From contig WFPF01000021.1 of the NCBI GenBank assembly GCA_015487695.1, positions 1 to 64,000 of the forward strand: a stretch of DNA of 64,000 bases. Direction: 5' to 3'. Under the pieces are notes generated by a model. It was not told the DNA's origin, ran no database searches, and was given only the letters and a program-made list of their open reading frames with translations. The stretch comes from Chitinophagales bacterium. Lineage in GTDB: Bacteria; Bacteroidota; Bacteroidia; Chitinophagales; S012-47. The first letter of the stretch is position 1. Each line of letters opens with the position of its first letter. The position numbers were made by a program, and so were the translations under genes. Shown here in pieces: positions 19,151 through 28,399 of this stretch.

Positions 19151-19762
19151 TTGATTTATAAGTATGACCCATATCAGTTAATTGCAGGAACCGATGAAGC
19201 CGGCAGAGGCTGTTTGGCCGGCCCAGTTGTAGCAGCTTCAGTCATTTTACCCAAAGGACGATACTACCGAAAATTGAATGACAGTAAATTGCTGAATCCC
19301 CGCTTGCGCGAAAGTCTTTACAAAGAAATAACGAGCACAGCAATCTCATGGAAGGTTGTCTTCAAGAGCCATCATATCATTGATACAATCAATATTTTAA
19401 ATGCGACCCATGAAGCCATGTATGAGGCGGCATTGTGTCTGGATCCCCGGCCAGAAATCCTTCTTGTTGACGGGAATTCATTTAAGAAAGATTCCTCAAT
19501 TCCTTACGAATGTAAAGTCAACGGTGATGCTATCTATGCCCCCATTGCAGCAGCATCCATTCTTGCGAAGGTATCACGGGATCATTTCATGGCTCGCTTA
19601 TCCCGGCATAAGAAATACCGGGTATATGGTTGGTCTGAAAACAAAGGATACGCAACATCTTCACACATTGAAGCCATTAAGAACTTTGGATTCAGTGATC
19701 TACATCGGAAGAGTTTTATAGTAAAATCACTTCAGTTAAGCCTCTTCTCAAAAAAGCAATAA
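19151..19762 (+). CDS. rnhB: Ribonuclease HII
   Basis: AGTDEAGRGCLAGPVVAASVIL, LNDSKLL and AAASILAKVSRD. Confidence 0.95.
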   Translation: MIYKYDPYQLIAGTDEAGRGCLAGPVVAASVILPKGRYYRKLNDSKLLNPRLRESLYKEITSTAISWKVVFKSHHIIDTINILNATHEAMYEAALCLDPRPEILLVDGNSFKKDSSIPYECKVNGDAIYAPIAAASILAKVSRDHFMARLSRHKKYRVYGWSENKGYATSSHIEAIKNFGFSDLHRKSFIVKSLQLSLFSKKQ

Positions 19763-19790
19763 AAAAACCCCTGGTAAAAATACCAGGGGC
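19761..19790 (-). terminator. Intrinsic terminator downstream of the PorP/SprF gene
   Basis: CCCCTGGTA-AAAA-TACCAGGGG stem (19768-19789) with A7 on the plus strand, i.e. a T-tract on the minus strand. Confidence 0.85.
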
Positions 19791-19813
19791 TCTATTCCTA
19801 AAATCTGAATTCT

Positions 19814-20761
19814 TTATTGTGCAGGAGCTTCCTCCATTACAGGTTCTTCCTCATTGCTAGGCCTTACACCAAAAACATTGTCAAACTTTTGCTTTCCAAA
19901 TGTAACTCCGAATCCAACCTCATGTGATCCCCATGAAACAGACTGGAAGTCTCCGCTATTCATATCATACGAATAGGTAAACTGCCATTTATTATTCACA
20001 TTAAATCCGGTCATCAGTGTAATGCCAGAACCCGCAAATTGCGATCCGTTAGGACCTCTCCATCCGGCTCCCAACATCAATTGATTATCGACAAACCATG
20101 CTCTCAGATTAATATCCACCTGTGTTTTTGCATTGGGCACAATTTTGGCCATAAGCATTGGTTCCAGATTCACAGTTCCGAGCTCAAAGATATAGCCACC
20201 GGAAAGGTAGATATGCGGCTCCAGTTTTTTTACATCCGCTCCTGTAATCTGAATCAACTGAGGAACACTGATTCCGACAAAATGTTTTTTGCTGTAGTGC
20301 ATAACTCCCAGTGAAAGATCACCCAATCCACCATCAAAACCATCCAAGGGTTCCGGTGAATAAATGTCCACCAATTCTCTGTTCAAACGATAGTTTACAT
20401 ATCGTGCACCCAATCCAATAGACAAGTTGTTTCTATCCATATCAATATGATAGGCATAATTAAACTGTACACCCGTGCTTTGTTCAGGCCCGATAACATC
20501 AGTTACCATATTAATTCCAATACCACTACGTTCACCCATAACTCCGTGAACACTTGCGGAAGATGTTACAGCAGCACCGGGAATTCTTGTAAAATCACTT
20601 CTTACTCCTATTCTGCCTGTCCACTGCCCGTTGCTACCGGCAGCTGCAGGATTAATCAAAAGGTAGTTAAAGCGATAATTACTTCTCAATGGGTCTTGCT
20701 GGGCCTGCATAGCAGAGGATACCAAGAACAAGAGAGCAAAAGCAAATAATAATTTTCTCAT
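19814..20761 (-). CDS. Type IX secretion system membrane protein, PorP/SprF family
   Basis: QQDPLRSNYRFNYLLINPAAAGSNGQWTGRIGVRSDF is typical of PorP/SprF N-termini; adjacent to a type B CTD adhesin. Confidence 0.92.
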   Translation of the reverse strand: MRKLLFAFALLFLVSSAMQAQQDPLRSNYRFNYLLINPAAAGSNGQWTGRIGVRSDFTRIPGAAVTSSASVHGVMGERSGIGINMVTDVIGPEQSTGVQFNYAYHIDMDRNNLSIGLGARYVNYRLNRELVDIYSPEPLDGFDGGLGDLSLGVMHYSKKHFVGISVPQLIQITGADVKKLEPHIYLSGGYIFELGTVNLEPMLMAKIVPNAKTQVDINLRAWFVDNQLMLGAGWRGPNGSQFAGSGITLMTGFNVNNKWQFTYSYDMNSGDFQSVSWGSHEVGFGVTFGKQKFDNVFGVRPSNEEEPVMEEAPAQ

Positions 20762-20798
20762 GTTTTATGTTTTAATCAGATTCTTTCTAAGAGTTGAT

Positions 20799-23700
20799 TT
20801 ATCGTTTAATAGTAATTGTACCTCTGTGGATATTGTTGCCCTGGACATTGAGGGTTAATATCCAATAATATGTACCATCCGGCAGACTTGATCCGTCCCA
20901 GGCATCCTGCCCGACATTGTCAGCTTCATATACCAGCTGACCATATCTGTTAAATACTTTCAGATTATTATTCGGGAAGAATGACAACTCTTCGATAAAC
21001 CAGGTGTCATTCACACCATCGCCATTCGGAGTGAAGAGGTTCGGAGGATTAATGGGCAGATTTACATCTACAACCACCGTAACCACATCACTATTTGTAC
21101 ATCCCCACTGATTCGTAGCTGTTACTTCGAATGTCGTAGTTTGAGTTAATCCTATAACATCCGGATTCAAAGCTGACGGATCACTCAAACTTGTTGTCGG
21201 ATCCCATGAATAGCTATAATCACCATCTGCGGTAGCATCGAGTACCGTGTTTTTGCTGAGATAAACAAACTTATCCGGACCGGCATCGATAACCGGCAGC
21301 GGATGTACATCTACAATCTGGAACGTAGAATCCGTACAACCTTTCTCATCCGTATAGATATACTTGATATCATGTTTGCCAACACCTGCAGCTGCAGGGA
21401 CAAAGGTTGAACCAAAAACACCATCACCGAGGAACACACCGCCCGTTGGATCACCCATCAGTATTTGTATGCTGTCATCGTAACAGAAGTCCGTTGCCAG
21501 ACCAACAATGGATACATCCGGCAATGGATTAACAGTTACCAGCATTGAATCCGAATCCGTACAATTGTTTTGATCAGTAACCGTCAATATATATCTAGTA
21601 GTACTCGTAGGTGAAGCAATTGGGTTTTCTACCTGTTCATCATTCAATGTTTCAAGCGGTGACCATGTATACTGATAGGGTCCAACTCCATTTGAAGCTG
21701 CCGGTACGGCACCAATCATAATGCTTTCACCGATACAAATTTCCTTATCAACTCCAGCATGAGCCCTTGGGTTTTCATTTACAAACACAGTCATTGCATC
21801 GCTTCCTTTACAGCCCTTGGCATCTGTAACAGTTACAGTAAAGTTCGTTTCTGAGTTGGGTCCGGCCAACGGATTAGGCAAGGTCTCATCGTTCAATCCG
21901 ATATAAGGAGACCATGAATAATCATATGGTGCTTTTCCTCCGTCAGCGGTAGGCTGACCACCGATCATTACAGTTTCGCCTTTACAAATTGTTTGATCGG
22001 CACCTGCATCTACAATTGGCAATGGGTTCACTATAACCTCAACCATATCTTCACCCACACAACCTACACCATCCGTAACGGTCAGTGTGTATATGGTAGA
22101 AGAAGTAGGAGTCACAGTCGGGTTGGCCACATTAGGTGTAATCAATCCAACAGTCGGGCTCCATGAGTAGCTATAAGGAGGAATTCCATTTGTAGCCGGT
22201 GCCAGTCCACCAATTTTGGTGGCATCTCCTACACATATTTCATCATCTGCCCCGGCATCAACAAAGACGGCCGGTCTTACAATCACATTAACAACATCCG
22301 TAGAAGTACATCCACTTGCATCCGTAACAGTTACCGAATAGGTTTTTGTAATCGGATTTGCATTAGTGTTGTTATATGAGAAGGTCGGATTTGCAATAGC
22401 CGTACTATTCAGACCATCAGCCGGTGACCAACTATACGTATAAGGTGCGGTCCCACCGTTTCCGGTCGGAGCTCCACCCAATGCAATAGCCACATCGCTA
22501 CAAACAGTCACATCATTACCGGCATCAGCAACTGGAGAAGGTTTAACACTTACGATCACCTGATCCATATCTGTACAACCGTTCGCATCTGTAACCGTTA
22601 ATGTATAAGATGTAGTCACTGACGGATTAGCAAGCGGACTTGCCAGAGTTGCATCATCCAGGCTTGCAGCCGGACTCCAGGAGTAAGTATAAGGAGGTGT
22701 TCCACCACTTGCAGAAGGAGTACCACCGATATAAACCGGCTGGCCATCGCAACTCACAACGTTATCCCCGGCATCTGCCGTAGGTGCTTCACGTACTTCC
22801 ACGGTCACTGCATCACTGGCAGAACATCCGTTATTGTCAGTTACAGTAACTGTATATGTAGTGGTAGCAGCAGGACTTGCCATAGGATTGGGATCTACGG
22901 AAGAGCTCAATCCTGATGCAGGTGTCCATGAATAATTATCTATAAAGCCATTGTTGCTTACTCCGGGTGTTCCGGTTGGGTTTCCACCGATTTGAACAGC
23001 TGAGCCTGCACATACGGTCATGTCAGCCCCGGCATCAACCGTTGGAATATCGTTAACCGTAACGACTGTTGAATCTCTATTGTAACAACCTCTGGCATCA
23101 ATCACATCGTAATAAACAGTATGGTCTCCCACACCTGCAGCCGCTCCGCTAAAGGTTCCGGCAGCAGGGTCTACAATTCCGTCTCCACTCCAGGTACCGA
23201 AAGGAGTAACGGCAGTCATCATGATTGTTTCATTCAAACAAACCGGACCTGCAGGATTGATTGTAGCATCCGGGCGAGGATGTACATTCACTGTGAAAGT
23301 GTCGCATGCCGTACATCCGAAATCATTGGTATAGCAGTAAACGATTTGGTGTTCACCCACACCTGCCAGAGCAGGATCAAATAAGGTGTTTCCGGGTACT
23401 GCCGATCCACAAATCGGGTTGGCGTAATAAATATTACCACTCCAAACCCGTGGTTGGAATACCGCACCAAAAGGATAGGCATTACCCGTTCCTTCCAGGA
23501 ACTGAATGGCATCATCCTCTGCGAATACATTTCCGACAGCAGAACCATTAAAGTAGTTCATACCTGTACCATTGGTAACCGTCACATAAAATGCCTGTGT
23601 GGCACCCGGATCAATGGTTACCGACATATTTTGCAATCCAAGAGGTGTCGGATTATCAAGACCGGCACCGGCAACTGTAGTAGTAGCAACCAGTGTCCAT

Positions 23701-25727
23701 GCGCTTGCATTCGTTTCCGAACCTACATGGGAACCGGCTTTTGTATAAACCTCTACGTTCCATGTACCACCGTCAACGTTAATATCAAAATCAACTATGG
23801 CAATTTTCTTTTTGGCAACAATATCAAACATGTTACCTGACTGACCATTGTTGGTGCTAAATGTCGTCTCAAGGAATCCTCCGCTGCCACCAATCTGGTC
23901 TAAGCATCTGGTAGAATCAATTACAACCACTCCGGGGCCTGAAATGGCACCTCCGGCAGGTTGAATATCAATTGTATCCGGATCGTCATAAATACAGTAA
24001 TCTGTCTGAAGACCGGCAATACCCGCTTGCGGTGCAGGATTTACTCTTACCGTAACCGTTGAAGACTGTACGCATCCGGCAGTATCCGAAGCGGTAACTG
24101 TGAAAACAAACTCACCGGTATCACTCGGGGTGAAAATAGGATTAGCTGATGTTGGATCGTCCAGATCTGCAGCCGGAGCCCACGAATAGCTAATCGGACC
24201 GCTTGCACCTGAAGCTGTCGGATTGCCTCCCAACATGTACGACTGATCGCTGCAAATGGTAGAGTCTTTGCCAGGATTCAATCTCATACATCCAAACTGG
24301 CCACGCAGCGAATAAGCAATTCTGAAGTTTGCAAACTCTACCGGAGTCCAGGCACCACCGGCATTGAACAATATTCTTCTCTTAAAGAAAAGCGTATTAC
24401 TAAAGGCAAGCGAAATATTGTTGTTGCCAACCTGCGCCAACGAAATGGCATAGGTATCAGGCTGAAGGATGATTCCACCTTCTGCAATTGGAATATCATA
24501 CCATATGGCTGCACTTCCCTGCACCTTATATATTGGTGATTCATAAACCAGCGAATCCGGTACATTATTTACGCATTTGTACACTTTCACCTGGAAAGGA
24601 TCTCCAACAGTCGGGTAAGCTTGTGTGGCTGTATTTCCGAGTTGGAATTGAATATTGGTAAGTATGGTCTCATAGCGATTATGGAAAACCTGTGCCAGTT
24701 CTCCAGCCGCACCGTTAAATCCAATGCCATTTACGTAGTTGCTGTCATCACGCGCATAAATATCATTTGAGAAACCTTGTCTCCAGGGAACTACCGAGTT
24801 GTTGCCCAACCAGGCATCGGGTTCGTTCATGGTAATGCTATGCTGAATAATCCATGTACCGGGAAAGAAAGGAATAAAACCACCGCCCGGCCATTGAAAT
24901 TCAAAAGTCTCTCCCGGATTCAAATTAACGGGATCAGAACTTTCATTCACCGAGGTACCCGAATTGAGTTCGGTTATGGTTGTGGTAATCACAACTCCGG
25001 TCAATGGGTCTGTACCGTAGTTTTCACCAATAGCTTTTACGTTATGAGGAGTTTGCGCATAAGGGATTAGAGTATACTCCACGGTATCATACCCTCTCAA
25101 CACTCTGGCATCATATTGAAAAGGAATTTCGCCTCTCACAAGTATATTGTCGACAGAAACACCGTCTGACCATCCGTTGTCTTCATATTCAAAACGAAGA
25201 CGCATATCCGGATTGACGTAGGGCATCAGGTCGAGTGTGCGGGTAAAAAAGCCAAAGTTGCTGGCACTTGGCTTGTCATCATCCTCATCATATATCTCCA
25301 TCCATTTGTATCCGTTCCAAACATAAATGCGGAAATGCGCATCAATGGGCGGTACATTACCACCACTGTTTTGCGTTTCCGTCATGTTGTAATCAAATAC
25401 AAGCTGCACATTGTTCAAACCTGTTGCATCAAAATTGGAAGTAGTGACATACGCCCAGTTTGGAGGGTTTGGTGCTGCAAAGAAATCATCGAACACCATG
25501 GCACAAGTACCATTCAGGCTTCCGCCTGCTTGCCCGTTTTTGTTGTACACCCAACCGATTGGGCCTTCCACAATTGTATCAGTCCATCCTGTCGGTGCAC
25601 TAGCGCTACAATTGTTAAAGTCCTCAAACAACAAGGTGTCAATTACCGGCTGCGCATATGCGGCAGACGAAGTAAGGACCAATGTAAGTGCCAGAATTGA
25701 AAGGCTTTTGTAAAATATCTCCCTCAT
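20799..25727 (-). CDS. Giant repeat-containing secreted protein with gliding-motility-associated C-terminal domain (T9SS type B)
   Basis: 1642 aa, signal peptide, tandem PKD/Ig-like repeats, C-terminus FTPNGDGVNDTWFIEEL...VFNRYGQLVYE...WDGSSLPDGTYYWIL. Confidence 0.93.
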   Translation of the reverse strand: MREIFYKSLSILALTLVLTSSAAYAQPVIDTLLFEDFNNCSASAPTGWTDTIVEGPIGWVYNKNGQAGGSLNGTCAMVFDDFFAAPNPPNWAYVTTSNFDATGLNNVQLVFDYNMTETQNSGGNVPPIDAHFRIYVWNGYKWMEIYDEDDDKPSASNFGFFTRTLDLMPYVNPDMRLRFEYEDNGWSDGVSVDNILVRGEIPFQYDARVLRGYDTVEYTLIPYAQTPHNVKAIGENYGTDPLTGVVITTTITELNSGTSVNESSDPVNLNPGETFEFQWPGGGFIPFFPGTWIIQHSITMNEPDAWLGNNSVVPWRQGFSNDIYARDDSNYVNGIGFNGAAGELAQVFHNRYETILTNIQFQLGNTATQAYPTVGDPFQVKVYKCVNNVPDSLVYESPIYKVQGSAAIWYDIPIAEGGIILQPDTYAISLAQVGNNNISLAFSNTLFFKRRILFNAGGAWTPVEFANFRIAYSLRGQFGCMRLNPGKDSTICSDQSYMLGGNPTASGASGPISYSWAPAADLDDPTSANPIFTPSDTGEFVFTVTASDTAGCVQSSTVTVRVNPAPQAGIAGLQTDYCIYDDPDTIDIQPAGGAISGPGVVVIDSTRCLDQIGGSGGFLETTFSTNNGQSGNMFDIVAKKKIAIVDFDINVDGGTWNVEVYTKAGSHVGSETNASAWTLVATTTVAGAGLDNPTPLGLQNMSVTIDPGATQAFYVTVTNGTGMNYFNGSAVGNVFAEDDAIQFLEGTGNAYPFGAVFQPRVWSGNIYYANPICGSAVPGNTLFDPALAGVGEHQIVYCYTNDFGCTACDTFTVNVHPRPDATINPAGPVCLNETIMMTAVTPFGTWSGDGIVDPAAGTFSGAAAGVGDHTVYYDVIDARGCYNRDSTVVTVNDIPTVDAGADMTVCAGSAVQIGGNPTGTPGVSNNGFIDNYSWTPASGLSSSVDPNPMASPAATTTYTVTVTDNNGCSASDAVTVEVREAPTADAGDNVVSCDGQPVYIGGTPSASGGTPPYTYSWSPAASLDDATLASPLANPSVTTSYTLTVTDANGCTDMDQVIVSVKPSPVADAGNDVTVCSDVAIALGGAPTGNGGTAPYTYSWSPADGLNSTAIANPTFSYNNTNANPITKTYSVTVTDASGCTSTDVVNVIVRPAVFVDAGADDEICVGDATKIGGLAPATNGIPPYSYSWSPTVGLITPNVANPTVTPTSSTIYTLTVTDGVGCVGEDMVEVIVNPLPIVDAGADQTICKGETVMIGGQPTADGGKAPYDYSWSPYIGLNDETLPNPLAGPNSETNFTVTVTDAKGCKGSDAMTVFVNENPRAHAGVDKEICIGESIMIGAVPAASNGVGPYQYTWSPLETLNDEQVENPIASPTSTTRYILTVTDQNNCTDSDSMLVTVNPLPDVSIVGLATDFCYDDSIQILMGDPTGGVFLGDGVFGSTFVPAAAGVGKHDIKYIYTDEKGCTDSTFQIVDVHPLPVIDAGPDKFVYLSKNTVLDATADGDYSYSWDPTTSLSDPSALNPDVIGLTQTTTFEVTATNQWGCTNSDVVTVVVDVNLPINPPNLFTPNGDGVNDTWFIEELSFFPNNNLKVFNRYGQLVYEADNVGQDAWDGSSLPDGTYYWILTLNVQGNNIHRGTITIKR
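21520..23045 (-). repeat. Six tandem PKD/Ig-like domain repeats (about 85 aa / 255 bp each)
   Basis: Recurrent pattern DAGxDxxxCxGxxxxIGGxPTxxGGxxPYxYSWSPxxxLxxxxxxNPxxxPxxTTxYTxTVTDxxGCxxxDxVxVxVxPxP; diverged units also flank the array. Confidence 0.85.
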
Positions 25728-25792
25728 GTCGCTATTTTTTGTGAGATTTTAGGTTTAGTCGTTTAATTATATCTACTGTTGAATACTTGATC

Positions 25793-26179
25793 TTACTGAC
25801 CCTGAAGCAGGGCTTTATATATCGTCAGTTTGTTTTCTACAGCTGTTCTCATCTCCTGGGAAAGGTTGGGATCGAGAAGCATCTTTTCAAAATTGTCAAT
25901 AGTGGCCTGCAGGTCACTTTTCTGGGCCGCATTCAAAGCCGTAGTAGTAGAGCCATTATTTGTGTTCTGACCACCGTTATTGGTGCTGACAGCAGCTCCC
26001 AATTCCAATACGGGTGAAATATTTTGATCAATACCCGCTTGTTTGGCGGCTTGCACGTCTGCCGGATCTTGTGTGTTTCCACCATTGGGGTTAGCTGATT
26101 GTGCCTGTACGGAAAGGGATGCAAACAGCACAAATACAATGAATAATGCCGTTCTTCTGAGTAATTTTCTAATGATCAT
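25793..26179 (-). CDS. Small secreted hypothetical protein
   Basis: Signal peptide ending ...SVQAQ, low-complexity N/G/T stretch, helical C-terminus; probably operonic with the adhesin. Confidence 0.6.
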   Translation of the reverse strand: MIIRKLLRRTALFIVFVLFASLSVQAQSANPNGGNTQDPADVQAAKQAGIDQNISPVLELGAAVSTNNGGQNTNNGSTTTALNAAQKSDLQATIDNFEKMLLDPNLSQEMRTAVENKLTIYKALLQGQ

Positions 26180-26706
26180 ATATTCGCCTTTTAGGTAATG
26201 ATTTTATGAATTGCTACAATAATTTTTCCACATTTCGGGTGTTAAATATATCAAAAATTTCATGCGTAGAAGGCGTTTCACAATAAAAATTTATTCATGA
26301 ACCCTTGCTACACATCAAAGTTTTTGAGAACCTCACACCTTATCAATTTTAATTTAAGGCCGGATCGGTTCAACACTCCAAAATACGCAATCATCAAAGT
26401 ACAATCAGAGCCAAAATTAAAAAAATGAAAATATATTCTGAACCATTGTTCTAAATTTAATTCCACCTCCCTGCTTTATTAACCACTTTATAAGACACTT
26501 TGCTTTATTTCCGCCTTTCTTTTCCTTTCTTAAAGCGCTTCAATCCCTTTGTTTACGGGCATTCTTTAGCTGCAGGCATTCCCTTTCGTTAATGAATTTA
26601 TATATAAAAATTTATTTTTAAAAACTTCCCGCAACACACCGGACCATGAGTTGCATTTTTTGATTTTTTACTTTTTCATAATGTTTAGTTTTGCGATTCA
26701 AATATC

Positions 26707-27807
26707 ATGCATCAAATGAAACGCACACCTTTCTACAATAAACACCTCGCACTGGGCGCCCGGATGGCTCCTTTTGCCGGATATGAAATGCCCATTTCCT
26801 ATTCAGGAATTAATGATGAACACCTTACCGTAAGGTCCGCAGTCGGGGTATTTGATGTTTCACATATGGGCGAATTCAGGATAAGTGGCAAAGAAGCGGA
26901 GCGCCTGGTACAGAAAGTGACATCCAACGATATCTCCAAACTGACCCCGGGCCGCGCACAGTACAATTGCATGCCCAATGAAAATGCGGGTATAGTCGAT
27001 GATCTGATTGTCTATAAAATTGCGGACGAGGACTACCTGCTGGTAGTAAATGCCTCCAATATCGAAAAAGACTGGAACTGGATTATTGCTCACAATGACT
27101 TCGATGCCCAAATGCAAAATTTATCGGATGACTACGCTCTTCTTGCGGTTCAGGGGCCTAAAGCAACAGAGACCTTGCAAAAGCTAAGCGACATCAACCT
27201 ATCGGATATTCCGTTTTATCACTTTGCCAAAGGGCGGCTTGCGGGCATCGATGATGTCCTGATCTCGGCCACCGGTTATACCGGCTCCGGGGGCTTTGAG
27301 CTGTACTTTGCCCCTTCTGCCGCAGAAGAAATCTGGGATTCCATCATGAAGGCAGGTGAAGATTTTGGCATCAAGCCCATCGGCCTGGGGGCACGTGACA
27401 CGCTGCGACTCGAAGCGGGTTACTGTCTTTATGGCAATGACATTGATGATCACACCAATCCCCTTGAAGCCGGACTGGGCTGGATTACCAAGTTTGTGGA
27501 GGGCAATGACTTTGTTGCCCGCAAACAACTGGAAGAGATCAAGAAAGAAGGTATCAAGCGAAAACTTGTGGGCTTTAAAATGAAGGCCAAAGGTATTCCA
27601 AGACACGGCTATGCCATTGTTGACTCTGAGGGCAACGACATCGGACATGTGACATCAGGCACCATGTCGCCCATGCTGAAAGAAGGCATCGGAATGGGTT
27701 ATGTACAAAAAGCCTTTGCCACTCCGGGAACAGAAATTTACATTCGGGTAAGAAACAAAGACCTGGCAGCAGAAGTAAGCCGGCCTCCTTTTGTGCCGCT
27801 AAAATAA
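26707..27807 (+). CDS. gcvT: Aminomethyltransferase (glycine cleavage T protein)
   Basis: [74 protein letters not shown]. Start could be 26716. Confidence 0.97.
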   Translation: MHQMKRTPFYNKHLALGARMAPFAGYEMPISYSGINDEHLTVRSAVGVFDVSHMGEFRISGKEAERLVQKVTSNDISKLTPGRAQYNCMPNENAGIVDDLIVYKIADEDYLLVVNASNIEKDWNWIIAHNDFDAQMQNLSDDYALLAVQGPKATETLQKLSDINLSDIPFYHFAKGRLAGIDDVLISATGYTGSGGFELYFAPSAAEEIWDSIMKAGEDFGIKPIGLGARDTLRLEAGYCLYGNDIDDHTNPLEAGLGWITKFVEGNDFVARKQLEEIKKEGIKRKLVGFKMKAKGIPRHGYAIVDSEGNDIGHVTSGTMSPMLKEGIGMGYVQKAFATPGTEIYIRVRNKDLAAEVSRPPFVPLK

Positions 27808-27818
27808 GCGGATGGCCG

Positions 27819-28373
27819 TCAGGGCCAGATAAAAAACCCTGCTGAAATCAGGAAGAGCTGCATATGCCGGCTGTCCAAGGAATTCAGTTCTTTCCCGAAT
27901 TTGTCAAAATAACCCAGCCACGACATGCTGATCGTAAGTCCGTAAGTGTCCTCCGGCTTCCAGATGAAGACGCCACCCAGTTTCAGCAGAAAAGCCTGGC
28001 TCTTCAAATCGCCCCGGTTGTAGTTCATGGTTCCATAGCCGGTACCTGCGAAAGGCTCAAGACGTGCTTTTTCCGATTTTTTCCCGGCATATGAAATCTG
28101 AATATTGTATCCCCGGTATGCCGCCTCCGCGATTCCGGCAAAGTTGGCCGAATAGGGCCTGAAATTCAGTACATCCAGATTGGCTCCGATAACAATACCA
28201 TCGGAGCGCTGATAGGAAAATCCCATCTGATAGCCCAGCCTGCTTTCAAATTCGTAGCGAAAAAAATCATCGTATCGCGGCACTCCGTAGAGTGCTCCGA
28301 CTGCAAGCCTTGGCTGTGACACAAGAGAAAGAAAACTTCCCGTACAAAAGAGCAGTAGAATCATTCTTTTCAC
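27819..28373 (-). CDS. Hypothetical outer-membrane beta-barrel-like protein
   Basis: Signal peptide and alternating beta-strand-like segments. Confidence 0.5.
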   Translation of the reverse strand: MKRMILLLFCTGSFLSLVSQPRLAVGALYGVPRYDDFFRYEFESRLGYQMGFSYQRSDGIVIGANLDVLNFRPYSANFAGIAEAAYRGYNIQISYAGKKSEKARLEPFAGTGYGTMNYNRGDLKSQAFLLKLGGVFIWKPEDTYGLTISMSWLGYFDKFGKELNSLDSRHMQLFLISAGFFIWP

Positions 28374-28399
28374 CTGACCAAAGATAAAGGCCCTGATTT

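Noticed and set aside
26180-26706. Glycine riboswitch upstream of gcvT
   Set aside because: Region is AT-rich and lacks the conserved glycine aptamer core; no tandem aptamer visible.
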